DNA of 43,334 bases from Rhodoferax sp. UBA6134. Lineage in GTDB: Bacteria > Pseudomonadota > Gammaproteobacteria > Burkholderiales > Burkholderiaceae_C. The stretch is taken from positions 1 to 43,334 of the forward strand of contig DIVK01000035.1 in NCBI GenBank assembly GCA_002422455.1, given 5' to 3'. Numbering within the stretch: the first letter of the stretch is position 1; each line of letters begins with the position of its first letter. The notes below the pieces were generated by a model. It saw only the letters and a list, made by a program, of their open reading frames with translations. It was not told the DNA's origin and did no database searches. This document shows, piece by piece, positions 37,700 to 43,334 of the stretch. The position numbers were made by a program, and so were the translations under genes.

Positions 37700-40372
37700 T
37701 CAGGCTGCGCTATCTGCGTCGCCTTCGTCTTCAGCGGCAACGTTGCCGAGGGCCGGGTTTGCGTCGTTCTCGACGATTCGTTGCAGTCCGCTCAACTTGG
37801 AGCCTTCATCCAGACCGATCAGTGTGACACCTTGCGTGGCGCGACCGAGTTCGCGGATCTCGCTGACCCGGGTGCGCACCAAAACGCCCTTGTCGGTGAT
37901 CAGCATGATCTCGTCGTCGGCATGCACCAGCGTAGCGGCGACGACCTTGCCGTTGCGCTCGGACTGCTGGATGGCGATCATGCCTTTGGTGCCGCGGCCG
38001 TGGCGCGTGTATTCGGTGATGCTGGTGCGTTTGCCGTAGCCGTTTTCGGTGGCGGTCAACACGCTGGTGCGTGTTGACTCTGTTTCCTTCGCGATTTGCT
38101 GTTCGTCCGGGGCCACCAGCATGGCGATCACACCCTGGCCCTCGTCGAGCATCATGCCGCGCACGCCGCGTGCATTGCGGCCCAGCGGGCGCACATCGTT
38201 TTCATCAAAACGTACCGCCTTGCCGCCGTCGCTGAACAGCATCACGTCGTGTTTGCCGTCGGTCAATGCCGCGCCGATCAGGTAGTCGCCGTCATCCAGG
38301 TTGACGGCGATGATGCCGCCCTTGCGCGGGTTGTTGAATTCGTCGAGCGCCGTTTTCTTGACGGTGCCCATGGAGGTGCCCATGAACACGTACTGGTCGG
38401 CCGGAAAGCTGCGCTTGTCGCCCGTCAGGGGCAACACCACGTTGATCTTTTCGCCCTCTTGCAGCGGGAACATGTTGACGATGGGGCGGCCACGCGAACC
38501 GCGCGAACCTTGCGGTACTTCCCAGACCTTGAGCCAGTACAGACGGCCACGGTTGGAGAAGCACAGGATGTAGTCGTGCGTGTTGGCAATGAAGAGCTGG
38601 TCGACCCAGTCGTCTTCCTTGGTGGCGGTGGCCTGCTTGCCGCGGCCGCCGCGCTTTTGCGCCCGGTATTCACCCAGCGGCTGGCTTTTGATGTAGCCGC
38701 TGTGGCTGAGTGTCACGACCATGTCGGTCGGGGTGATCAGGTCTTCGGTGCTGAGGTCAAACGAGCTATGCTCCACCAGGCTGCGGCGTGCGCCCAGTTT
38801 GGTTTGACCGAATTCAGTCTTGATGACGGTCAGTTCTTCGTTGATGATGATGGAGACCCGCTCCGGACGGGCCAGAATGTCGAGCAGGTCGTCAATCTCG
38901 GCCATCACCTCTTTATATTCCGCCACAATCTTGTCCTGCTCCAGCCCGGTCAGGCGCTGCAGGCGCATTTGCAGGATTTCCTGCGCCTGCGTGTCGGACA
39001 GGCGGTACAGGCCGTCGCTGCCCATGCCGTATATTTTTTCCAGTCCATCGGGGCGGTAATCGTCGGCATTGACCACGCCGCCGTCGGTACGGGTGCGGGT
39101 GAGCATCTCGCGCACCAGCTGGCTGTCCCAGGGTTTGGACATCAGCTCGGCCTTGGCCACCGGTGGTGTCGGTGCGTTGCGGATGATGGCGATGAAATCG
39201 TCGATGTTGGCCAGCGCCACGGCCAGGCCTTCGAGCACATGGCCGCGCTCGCGTGCCTTGCGCAGGGTGAACACGGTGCGCCGGGTCACGACTTCGCGCC
39301 GGTGGTCGAGGAAGACCTCGATCAGGTCCTTGAGGTTGCACAGCTTGGGCTGGCCGTTGATCAGGGCCACCATGTTCATGCCGAAGGTGTCCTGCAACTG
39401 CGTCTGCTTGTACAGGTTGTTGAGCACCACTTCGGGCACCTCGCCGCGCTTGAGCTCGATCACCAGGCGCATGCCGGACTTGTCGGATTCGTCCTGGATG
39501 TGGCTGATGCCTTCGATCTTCTTCTCGTGCACCAGTTCGGCCATGCGTTCCTGCAGCGTCTTCTTGTTGACCTGGTAGGGCAGTTCGTCAACGATGATGG
39601 CCTGGCGCTGGCCCTTGTCGATGTCCTCGAAATGGCACTTGGCGCGCATCACGACGCGGCCGCGGCCGGTGCGGTAACCATCCTTGACGCCATTGATGCC
39701 GTAGATGATGCCGGCGGTCGGGAAGTCCGGGGCCGGGATGATCTCCATCAACTCGTCAATGGATGCGCCTGGGTTGCGCAGCAGGTGCAGGCAGGCGTCA
39801 ACTACTTCATTCAGGTTGTGCGGCGGAATGTTGGTGGCCATGCCGACCGCAATGCCACCCGAGCCGTTGACCAGCAGATTGGGTAGCCGGGTTGGCATGA
39901 CCAGCGGTTCTTTCTCCGAGCCGTCGTAGTTGGGGCCGAAATCCACCGTTTCCTTGTCCAGATCCGCCAGCAATTCGTGGGCGATCTTGGCCAGGCGGAT
40001 TTCGGTGTAACGCATGGCGGCCGCATTGTCGCCGTCGACCGAGCCGAAGTTGCCCTGGCCGTCCACCAGCATGTGGCGCATGGAGAAGTCCTGCGCCATG
40101 CGCACGATGGTGTCGTAGACCGACTGGTCGCCGTGCGGGTGGTATTTACCGATGACGTCACCGACGATACGTGCCGACTTCTTGTACGGACGGTTCCAGT
40201 CGTTGTTCAGCTCGTGCATCGCGAACAGCACGCGTCGGTGCACTGGCTTGAGGCCGTCCCGTGCGTCCGGCAAGGCTCGCCCCACGATCACGCTCATGGC
40301 GTAATCGAGGTAGCTCCGGCGCATTTCCTCTTCAAGACTGATGGGCAGGGTTTCTTTGGCGAACTGGGTCAT
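37700..40372 (-). CDS. gyrA: DNA gyrase subunit A
   Basis: This 890-aa type II topoisomerase subunit carries the breakage-reunion domain with catalytic Y122 (AAAMRYTEI). The C-terminal beta-pinwheel contains the gyrase box region (QKRGGRGKQ). The quinolone region reads HPHGDQSVYDT, so position 83 (E. coli numbering, which coincides here) is Gln instead of the usual Ser or Thr; D87 is kept. The C-terminus is acidic (EDEGDADSAA). It heads the minus-strand cluster and diverges from ompA across 247 bases. Confidence 0.97.
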   Translation of the reverse strand: MTQFAKETLPISLEEEMRRSYLDYAMSVIVGRALPDARDGLKPVHRRVLFAMHELNNDWNRPYKKSARIVGDVIGKYHPHGDQSVYDTIVRMAQDFSMRHMLVDGQGNFGSVDGDNAAAMRYTEIRLAKIAHELLADLDKETVDFGPNYDGSEKEPLVMPTRLPNLLVNGSGGIAVGMATNIPPHNLNEVVDACLHLLRNPGASIDELMEIIPAPDFPTAGIIYGINGVKDGYRTGRGRVVMRAKCHFEDIDKGQRQAIIVDELPYQVNKKTLQERMAELVHEKKIEGISHIQDESDKSGMRLVIELKRGEVPEVVLNNLYKQTQLQDTFGMNMVALINGQPKLCNLKDLIEVFLDHRREVVTRRTVFTLRKARERGHVLEGLAVALANIDDFIAIIRNAPTPPVAKAELMSKPWDSQLVREMLTRTRTDGGVVNADDYRPDGLEKIYGMGSDGLYRLSDTQAQEILQMRLQRLTGLEQDKIVAEYKEVMAEIDDLLDILARPERVSIIINEELTVIKTEFGQTKLGARRSLVEHSSFDLSTEDLITPTDMVVTLSHSGYIKSQPLGEYRAQKRGGRGKQATATKEDDWVDQLFIANTHDYILCFSNRGRLYWLKVWEVPQGSRGSRGRPIVNMFPLQEGEKINVVLPLTGDKRSFPADQYVFMGTSMGTVKKTALDEFNNPRKGGIIAVNLDDGDYLIGAALTDGKHDVMLFSDGGKAVRFDENDVRPLGRNARGVRGMMLDEGQGVIAMLVAPDEQQIAKETESTRTSVLTATENGYGKRTSITEYTRHGRGTKGMIAIQQSERNGKVVAATLVHADDEIMLITDKGVLVRTRVSEIRELGRATQGVTLIGLDEGSKLSGLQRIVENDANPALGNVAAEDEGDADSAA

Positions 40373-40619
40373 GAGGGGTCGTGGCTAGGGCTATGTCAAA
40401 AGCAACCTCTGATTCTAAAGGGCAAGCCTTGTGGCGTTCATGCAACGGCATGACGCATTTTCGTGTTCGTTTCGCAACGGAAATTCACGGGGCCAGGATT
40501 TGGATTCATGGCTGAATAGGGCTGTGGCACAATGGCCGCACCGTTCCGGTTGGTGGGCATCCGGAGCGTTCTGTAAATATTTGCCGCGTTGCTGCGGCTT
40601 TTTCCCCAAAAGGAGAACC
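40373..40619. promoter_or_regulatory. Divergent gyrA-ompA control region
   Basis: Toward gyrA, a minus-strand TAGAAT (40412-40417) is -10-like, without a good -35. TCATGC-aacg-GCATGA (40438-40453) is a perfect 6-bp dyad. Toward ompA, GGCACAATGGCC (40526-40537) repeats a 12-mer seen before the DUF3422 gene. The ompA leader then carries a GC hairpin with a T-run just before the ribosome binding site, described separately. Confidence 0.4.
40583..40603 (+). promoter_or_regulatory. Terminator-like hairpin in the ompA leader
   Basis: GCCGC (40583-40587) and GCGGC (40594-40598) form a 5-bp GC stem with loop GTTGCT, followed at once by TTTTT (40599-40603). AGGAG of the ompA ribosome binding site starts 7 bases later. 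It could attenuate, stabilise the mRNA, or hold the binding site accessible. Confidence 0.5.
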
Positions 40620-41270
40620 ATGAAAAAATCAAACAAAGTGGCAATGCTGGTTGCTACCGCAGCACTCGCAAGCGCCGCTGGCGCGCAATCGGTAGACAAC
40701 TGGGTTAACGCCAGCGGAATCACCTGGAAAAACGGCACCAATGAACTGTGCTGGCGTGATGCCAACTGGACACCCGCTACTGCAGCCGTCGGTTGTGATG
40801 GTGCCATCGTGGCTCCGCCCCCGGCTCCTGCCCCGGTCCCCGCGCCGGCTGCGGCTCCTGCACCCGCTCCTGTTGCCGCCGCGCCCGTGGCTCCTGCCCC
40901 GGTTCCCGCAGCCACCAAGGTAACTTACGCGGCTGATGCGTTCTTTGACTTTGACAAGGCCGTGCTCAAGCCCGCCGGTAAAGCCAAGTTGGACGATCTG
41001 GTTGGCAAGGTCAAGGACATCAACCTGGAGGTCATCATTGCTGTGGGCCACACCGATGCTGTGGGCTCTGATGAGTACAACCAGAAGCTGTCGATCAAGC
41101 GCTCCGAAGCTGTGAAGGCTTACTTACTGTCCAAAGGCATTGAGAAAGATCGCGTTTACACCGAAGGCAAGGGCGAGAAGCAGCCCGTGGCAGACAACAA
41201 GTCCAAAGACGGCCGTGCTAAAAACCGTCGCGTGGAAGTCGAAGTGGTTGGCACCCGCACCGCCAAGTAA
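40620..41270 (+). CDS. ompA: OmpA-family outer membrane/peptidoglycan-binding protein
   Basis: This 216-aa protein has a signal peptide (KKSNKVAMLVATAALASAAGA). A short N-terminal region has WVNASGITWKNGTNELCWRD and two Cys, followed by a Pro/Ala-rich linker (residues 62-98) and a C-terminal OmpA domain (FFDFDKAVLKPAGKAKL, GHTDAVGSDEYN, KNRRVEVEV). The Asp and Arg that bind diaminopimelate are present. It lacks the eight-stranded barrel of E. coli OmpA, so it links peptidoglycan to the envelope by another route. AGGAG at 40611-40615 fixes the start. A tandem terminator follows. Confidence 0.92.
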   Translation: MKKSNKVAMLVATAALASAAGAQSVDNWVNASGITWKNGTNELCWRDANWTPATAAVGCDGAIVAPPPAPAPVPAPAAAPAPAPVAAAPVAPAPVPAATKVTYAADAFFDFDKAVLKPAGKAKLDDLVGKVKDINLEVIIAVGHTDAVGSDEYNQKLSIKRSEAVKAYLLSKGIEKDRVYTEGKGEKQPVADNKSKDGRAKNRRVEVEVVGTRTAK

Positions 41271-41287
41271 TCGGCTTTTGCATCAGG

Positions 41288-41349
41288 AAACGGTCTGAAA
41301 AGACCGTTTCACCCAAGAAACCCCGCCCCGGCGGGGTTTCTTTGTTTTT
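41288..41349 (+). terminator. Tandem terminator hairpins after ompA
   Basis: The first hairpin is AAACGGTCT-gaaa-AGACCGTTT (41288-41309), a perfect 9-bp stem. The second is GAAACCCCG (41317-41325) with CGGGGTTTC (41332-41340) and loop CCCCGG, followed by TTTGTTTTT. The second is a textbook intrinsic terminator; the first may protect the mRNA end. Confidence 0.88.
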
Positions 41350-41409
41350 ATCAATCCTGATTGCGCCGACCGGCGTCGCACGTTTCGCATTTTCCCGATA
41401 ATCTCCCGC

Positions 41410-42132
41410 ATGACCTCAAATTTGAACGCTGACCCGGCCGAACTGGCCAAGTTCTCCGATCTGGCTCACCGGTGGTGGGATCTGGATGGCGAGTTTCGCT
41501 CACTGCATCAAATCAACCCCTTGCGGCTGGAATGGATCAACAGTCTGTGCCCGTTGCGGGGGCGGCAGGTCCTTGACGTTGGTTGTGGTGGTGGTGTGTT
41601 GGCGGACGCCATGGCGCGCTCAGGCGCCCAGGTCATGGGCATTGATCTCGCCAGCAAGGCCCTCAAGGTGGCGCAACTGCATGCCCTTGAGGCGCAAACC
41701 CCGAGCATTCAATACCAGGAAGTCAGTGTTGAAGCACTGGCTGAACAACAGCCGGGCAGTTTCGATATGGTGACCTGCATGGAAATGCTGGAGCACGTGC
41801 CCGATCCGGCCTCTGTCGTACGGGCTTGTGCCGCGCTGGTCAAGCCGGGAGGTTGGGTGTTTTTTTCCACCCTGAGCCGCAATCCAAAATCATTTTTGTT
41901 TGCCATTGTGGGCGCCGAGTACGTGCTCAATCTGCTGCCACGCGGCACCCACGAGTACGCCAAGATGATCCGGCCCAGCGAACTGGCAAGCTACTGCCGG
42001 GCTGCGGGCCTTGATCTACGGCACACACGGGGTATGGCGTACAACCCGTTCACTCGGCGCTACTGGCTGAACGTGGACACCAGTGTGAATTATCTCTTTG
42101 CGACCCAAAAGCCTGCGGGTGCGGCTCCGTGA
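41410..42132 (+). CDS. ubiG: Ubiquinone biosynthesis O-methyltransferase
   Basis: This 240-aa SAM-dependent enzyme carries out both O-methylations of ubiquinone synthesis. It begins with the family stretch AKFSDLAHRWWDLDGEF and has SAM motif I LDVGCGGGVLADAMA and the region MEMLEHVPDP. The membrane-binding loop and C-terminus (GMAYNP, NYLFA) are normal. It is coupled to gph. Confidence 0.95.
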   Translation: MTSNLNADPAELAKFSDLAHRWWDLDGEFRSLHQINPLRLEWINSLCPLRGRQVLDVGCGGGVLADAMARSGAQVMGIDLASKALKVAQLHALEAQTPSIQYQEVSVEALAEQQPGSFDMVTCMEMLEHVPDPASVVRACAALVKPGGWVFFSTLSRNPKSFLFAIVGAEYVLNLLPRGTHEYAKMIRPSELASYCRAAGLDLRHTRGMAYNPFTRRYWLNVDTSVNYLFATQKPAGAAP

Positions 42133-42812
42133 TGGGGAACTCGGGCCCGTTTGCCGATGTGCATGCGGTGCTTTTCGATCTCGACGGCACACTGATCGAC
42201 AGTGCGCCAGACTTGGGTGCCGCGGCCGACAAAATGCGGGTGGACCGGGGCCTGCCGTCATTGCCGTTGACACACTACCGTCCCCTGGCCGGCGCCGGTG
42301 CGCGTGGGATGATTGAGGTGGCGTTTGGCCTGGCGCCTGAGCACGAGGATTTTTCTGCCTTGCGGGAAGAGTTTTTCGCGAATTACGAACAGTGCATGAC
42401 GCAACGCACCCGGGCCTTTGATGGCGTGCCGGAATTGGTTGCCCAATTGGTGGCGCTTGACCTGCCCTGGGGTGTCGTGACCAACAAGTCGGCTCGCTTT
42501 ACCGTTCCCCTGACCCGCGTCATGCCGCTGTTCGCTTCGGCCCGGACGGTGATCTGCGGCGACACGACGCCCCATGCCAAGCCGCACCCGGAGCCACTGT
42601 TTGAAGCCGCCCGCCGGCTCGCCATTGAGCCGGCGCGCTGCCTGTACGTCGGCGACGACGAGCGCGACATCGTGGCAGGGCTGGCGGCGGGCATGGGAAC
42701 GGTGGTCGCCACCTATGGCTACCTTGGCCAACAGGCCGATCCGTCCCGGTGGGGCGCGCATGCCGTCATTAATTTTCCGGGCGGGCTATTGCAATTGCTG
42801 GCGAAGGCCTAA
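42132..42812 (+). CDS. gph: Phosphoglycolate phosphatase (HAD family)
   Basis: This 226-aa HAD-superfamily phosphatase removes 2-phosphoglycolate, a product of DNA repair. Motif I is VLFDLDGTLIDS, motif II VVTNKSA, the Lys motif HAKPHPEP and motif III YVGDDERDI. ATG 42132 shares one base with the ubiG stop; a GTG one codon earlier is possible but less likely. In E. coli and many other bacteria ubiG and gph are not adjacent; here they form an operon, as is usual in Burkholderiales. Confidence 0.93.
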   Translation: MGNSGPFADVHAVLFDLDGTLIDSAPDLGAAADKMRVDRGLPSLPLTHYRPLAGAGARGMIEVAFGLAPEHEDFSALREEFFANYEQCMTQRTRAFDGVPELVAQLVALDLPWGVVTNKSARFTVPLTRVMPLFASARTVICGDTTPHAKPHPEPLFEAARRLAIEPARCLYVGDDERDIVAGLAAGMGTVVATYGYLGQQADPSRWGAHAVINFPGGLLQLLAKA

Positions 42813-42815
42813 AAT
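42789..42815 (+). promoter_or_regulatory. Likely ssrA promoter inside the end of gph
   Basis: A -35-like TTGCAA (42789-42794) and -10-like TAAAAT (42810-42815) are 15 bases apart; shifting the -35 by one base to TATTGC gives 16. The -10 contains the gph stop codon (42810-42812) and lies 9 bases before the tmRNA 5' end. Confidence 0.5.
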
Positions 42816-42824
42816 GGGAGCCTT

Positions 42825-43211
42825 GGGGCTGCATTGGTTTCGACGTGGGTTCGGACGCGGTGTGGTGCATGTCGAGCTGAATGCGCTCGTAAAACAGATT
42901 CAAACAAACTAACTGCAAACGACGAACGTTTCGCACTCGCTGCTTAATTGCCAGTGAGCTTTACAACAGCAGGCCGATGGGCTGGGCAAGGGGTCTTTAG
43001 CGCAAGTTAAGGGCTCCCGGCTGTAAAGATAATTTCATCGGCTGGCTCCGGGCTGGGTACCTTAACCCGGGGCAAGAAAATAGGGTGCTGGCGTCCTGTG
43101 TAGCGTGCGACTGCGCGATACAGGTGGCGAGACTCAAATCAGACCGCTAAACATGTAGATCTGCCCGAACAAGGCTTGCGGACGGGGGTTCAAATCCCCC
43201 CAGCTCCACCA
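42825..43211 (+). ncRNA. ssrA: Transfer-messenger RNA (tmRNA)
   Basis: This one-piece tmRNA of 387 bases rescues stalled ribosomes and tags the nascent peptide for proteolysis. The 5' GGGGCTG (42825-42831) pairs with CAGCTCC near the 3' end (43201-43207), followed by A and encoded CCA (43209-43211). The tag frame at 42915-42947 encodes ANDERFALAA then TAA. The T arm (GGGGGTTCAAATCCCCC) is complete. Its 3' end is a common attachment site for integrating elements. Confidence 0.96.
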
Positions 43212-43218
43212 TACACAG

Positions 43219-43250
43219 AAAGCCCAACTGTTTTCAGTTGGGCTTTTTTT
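43219..43250 (+). terminator. Intrinsic terminator of ssrA
   Basis: AAAGCCCAACTG pairs with CAGTTGGGCTTT around loop TTTT (stem 43219-43246) and runs into a stretch of T, 8 bases after the tmRNA 3' end. Confidence 0.92.
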
Positions 43251-43303
43251 CGACCGCTGTCGCCAAGTCGTAACAACTGACAATTGCATTTGAGGGGGCT
43301 GGT

Positions 43304-43334
43304 ATGAGCAATAAAAAACCATTGCGGACACCCA
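43304..43334 (+). CDS. First codons of a gene running off the window (partial)
   Basis: ATG 43304 is preceded by GAGGGGG (43292-43298) at 5 bases, and the frame opens MSNKKPLRTP before the window ends. The codons are A-rich compared with the housekeeping genes. A gene starting just downstream of ssrA is often an integrase or other element gene, but ten residues cannot show this. Confidence 0.4.
   Translation, partial: MSNKKPLRTP

Noticed and set aside
38096..39886. 596-codon plus-strand frame opposite gyrA
   Set aside because: Antisense shadow of gyrA; His/Val/Asp-rich repetitive composition and no family features.
1..43334. CRISPR arrays, prophage genes or complete insertion sequences
   Set aside because: No regularly spaced direct repeats, cas genes, phage structural genes or transposase frames were seen on either strand.

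Overview
The window looks like a chromosomal segment of a betaproteobacterium of the family Comamonadaceae (Rhodoferax/Polaromonas-like). The grounds are the high GC content, the gene order gyrA-serC-pheA-tyrA-aroA/cmk-rpsA-ihfB-lapA-lapB-hldE1-hldD with ompA-ubiG-gph-ssrA diverging from gyrA, an AroA-Cmk fusion, the tmRNA tag ANDERFALAA, and several short dispersed repeats I associate with that family from memory. No plasmid, prophage body, CRISPR array or complete insertion sequence is visible. Most of the window is housekeeping.

Layout. 1-3318: end of an unidentified gene, then a two-gene operon of an oxygen-binding-diiron-type metallo-beta-lactamase-fold protein and a GAF-like/GGDEF/EAL protein, preceded by an FNR-like box. 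This is the most distinctive module here. 3394-5817: comEC (DNA uptake). 5844-10852 (minus): moxR, a DUF58 gene, a TgpA-type transglutaminase and mltB, tightly packed. 10901-15629 (plus): histone-deacetylase-like amidohydrolase, MscS-type channel, DUF3422 membrane protein, quinone oxidoreductase. 15674-20150 (minus): ribF, ileS, lspA. 20371-22547: HNH nuclease, DUF3297 gene, purN, a carboxymuconolactone-decarboxylase-like gene. 22677-22753: tRNA-Arg(UCU). 22774-26742: IclR regulator, Smr protein, cytochrome b561, a candidate 119-bp IS5-type MITE, a hotdog thioesterase, the fluoride channel fluC and a ComEA-like protein. 26835-40372 (minus): LPS heptose genes, LapA/LapB (control of LPS synthesis), ihfB, rpsA, aromatic amino acid and serine synthesis genes, and gyrA. 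40620-43211 (plus): ompA, ubiG, gph and ssrA, followed by the first codons of a gene running off the end.

How the genes fit together. The minus-strand cluster links serine and aromatic amino acid synthesis (SerC, PheA, TyrA, AroA) with pyrimidine nucleotide supply (Cmk), translation (S1) and envelope LPS (HldE1, HldD, LapA, LapB). ComEC and ComEA are both competence proteins, about 20 kb apart. The ODP/GGDEF-EAL pair probably turns an O2, NO or redox signal into a change in cyclic-di-GMP; this is inference. Regulatory signals seen in the DNA include a tandem hairpin repeat just before the rpsA start codon, a GC hairpin plus T-run just before the ompA ribosome binding site, clear terminators after ompA, ssrA and rpsA, and an ssrA promoter that appears to use the gph stop codon as part of its -10.
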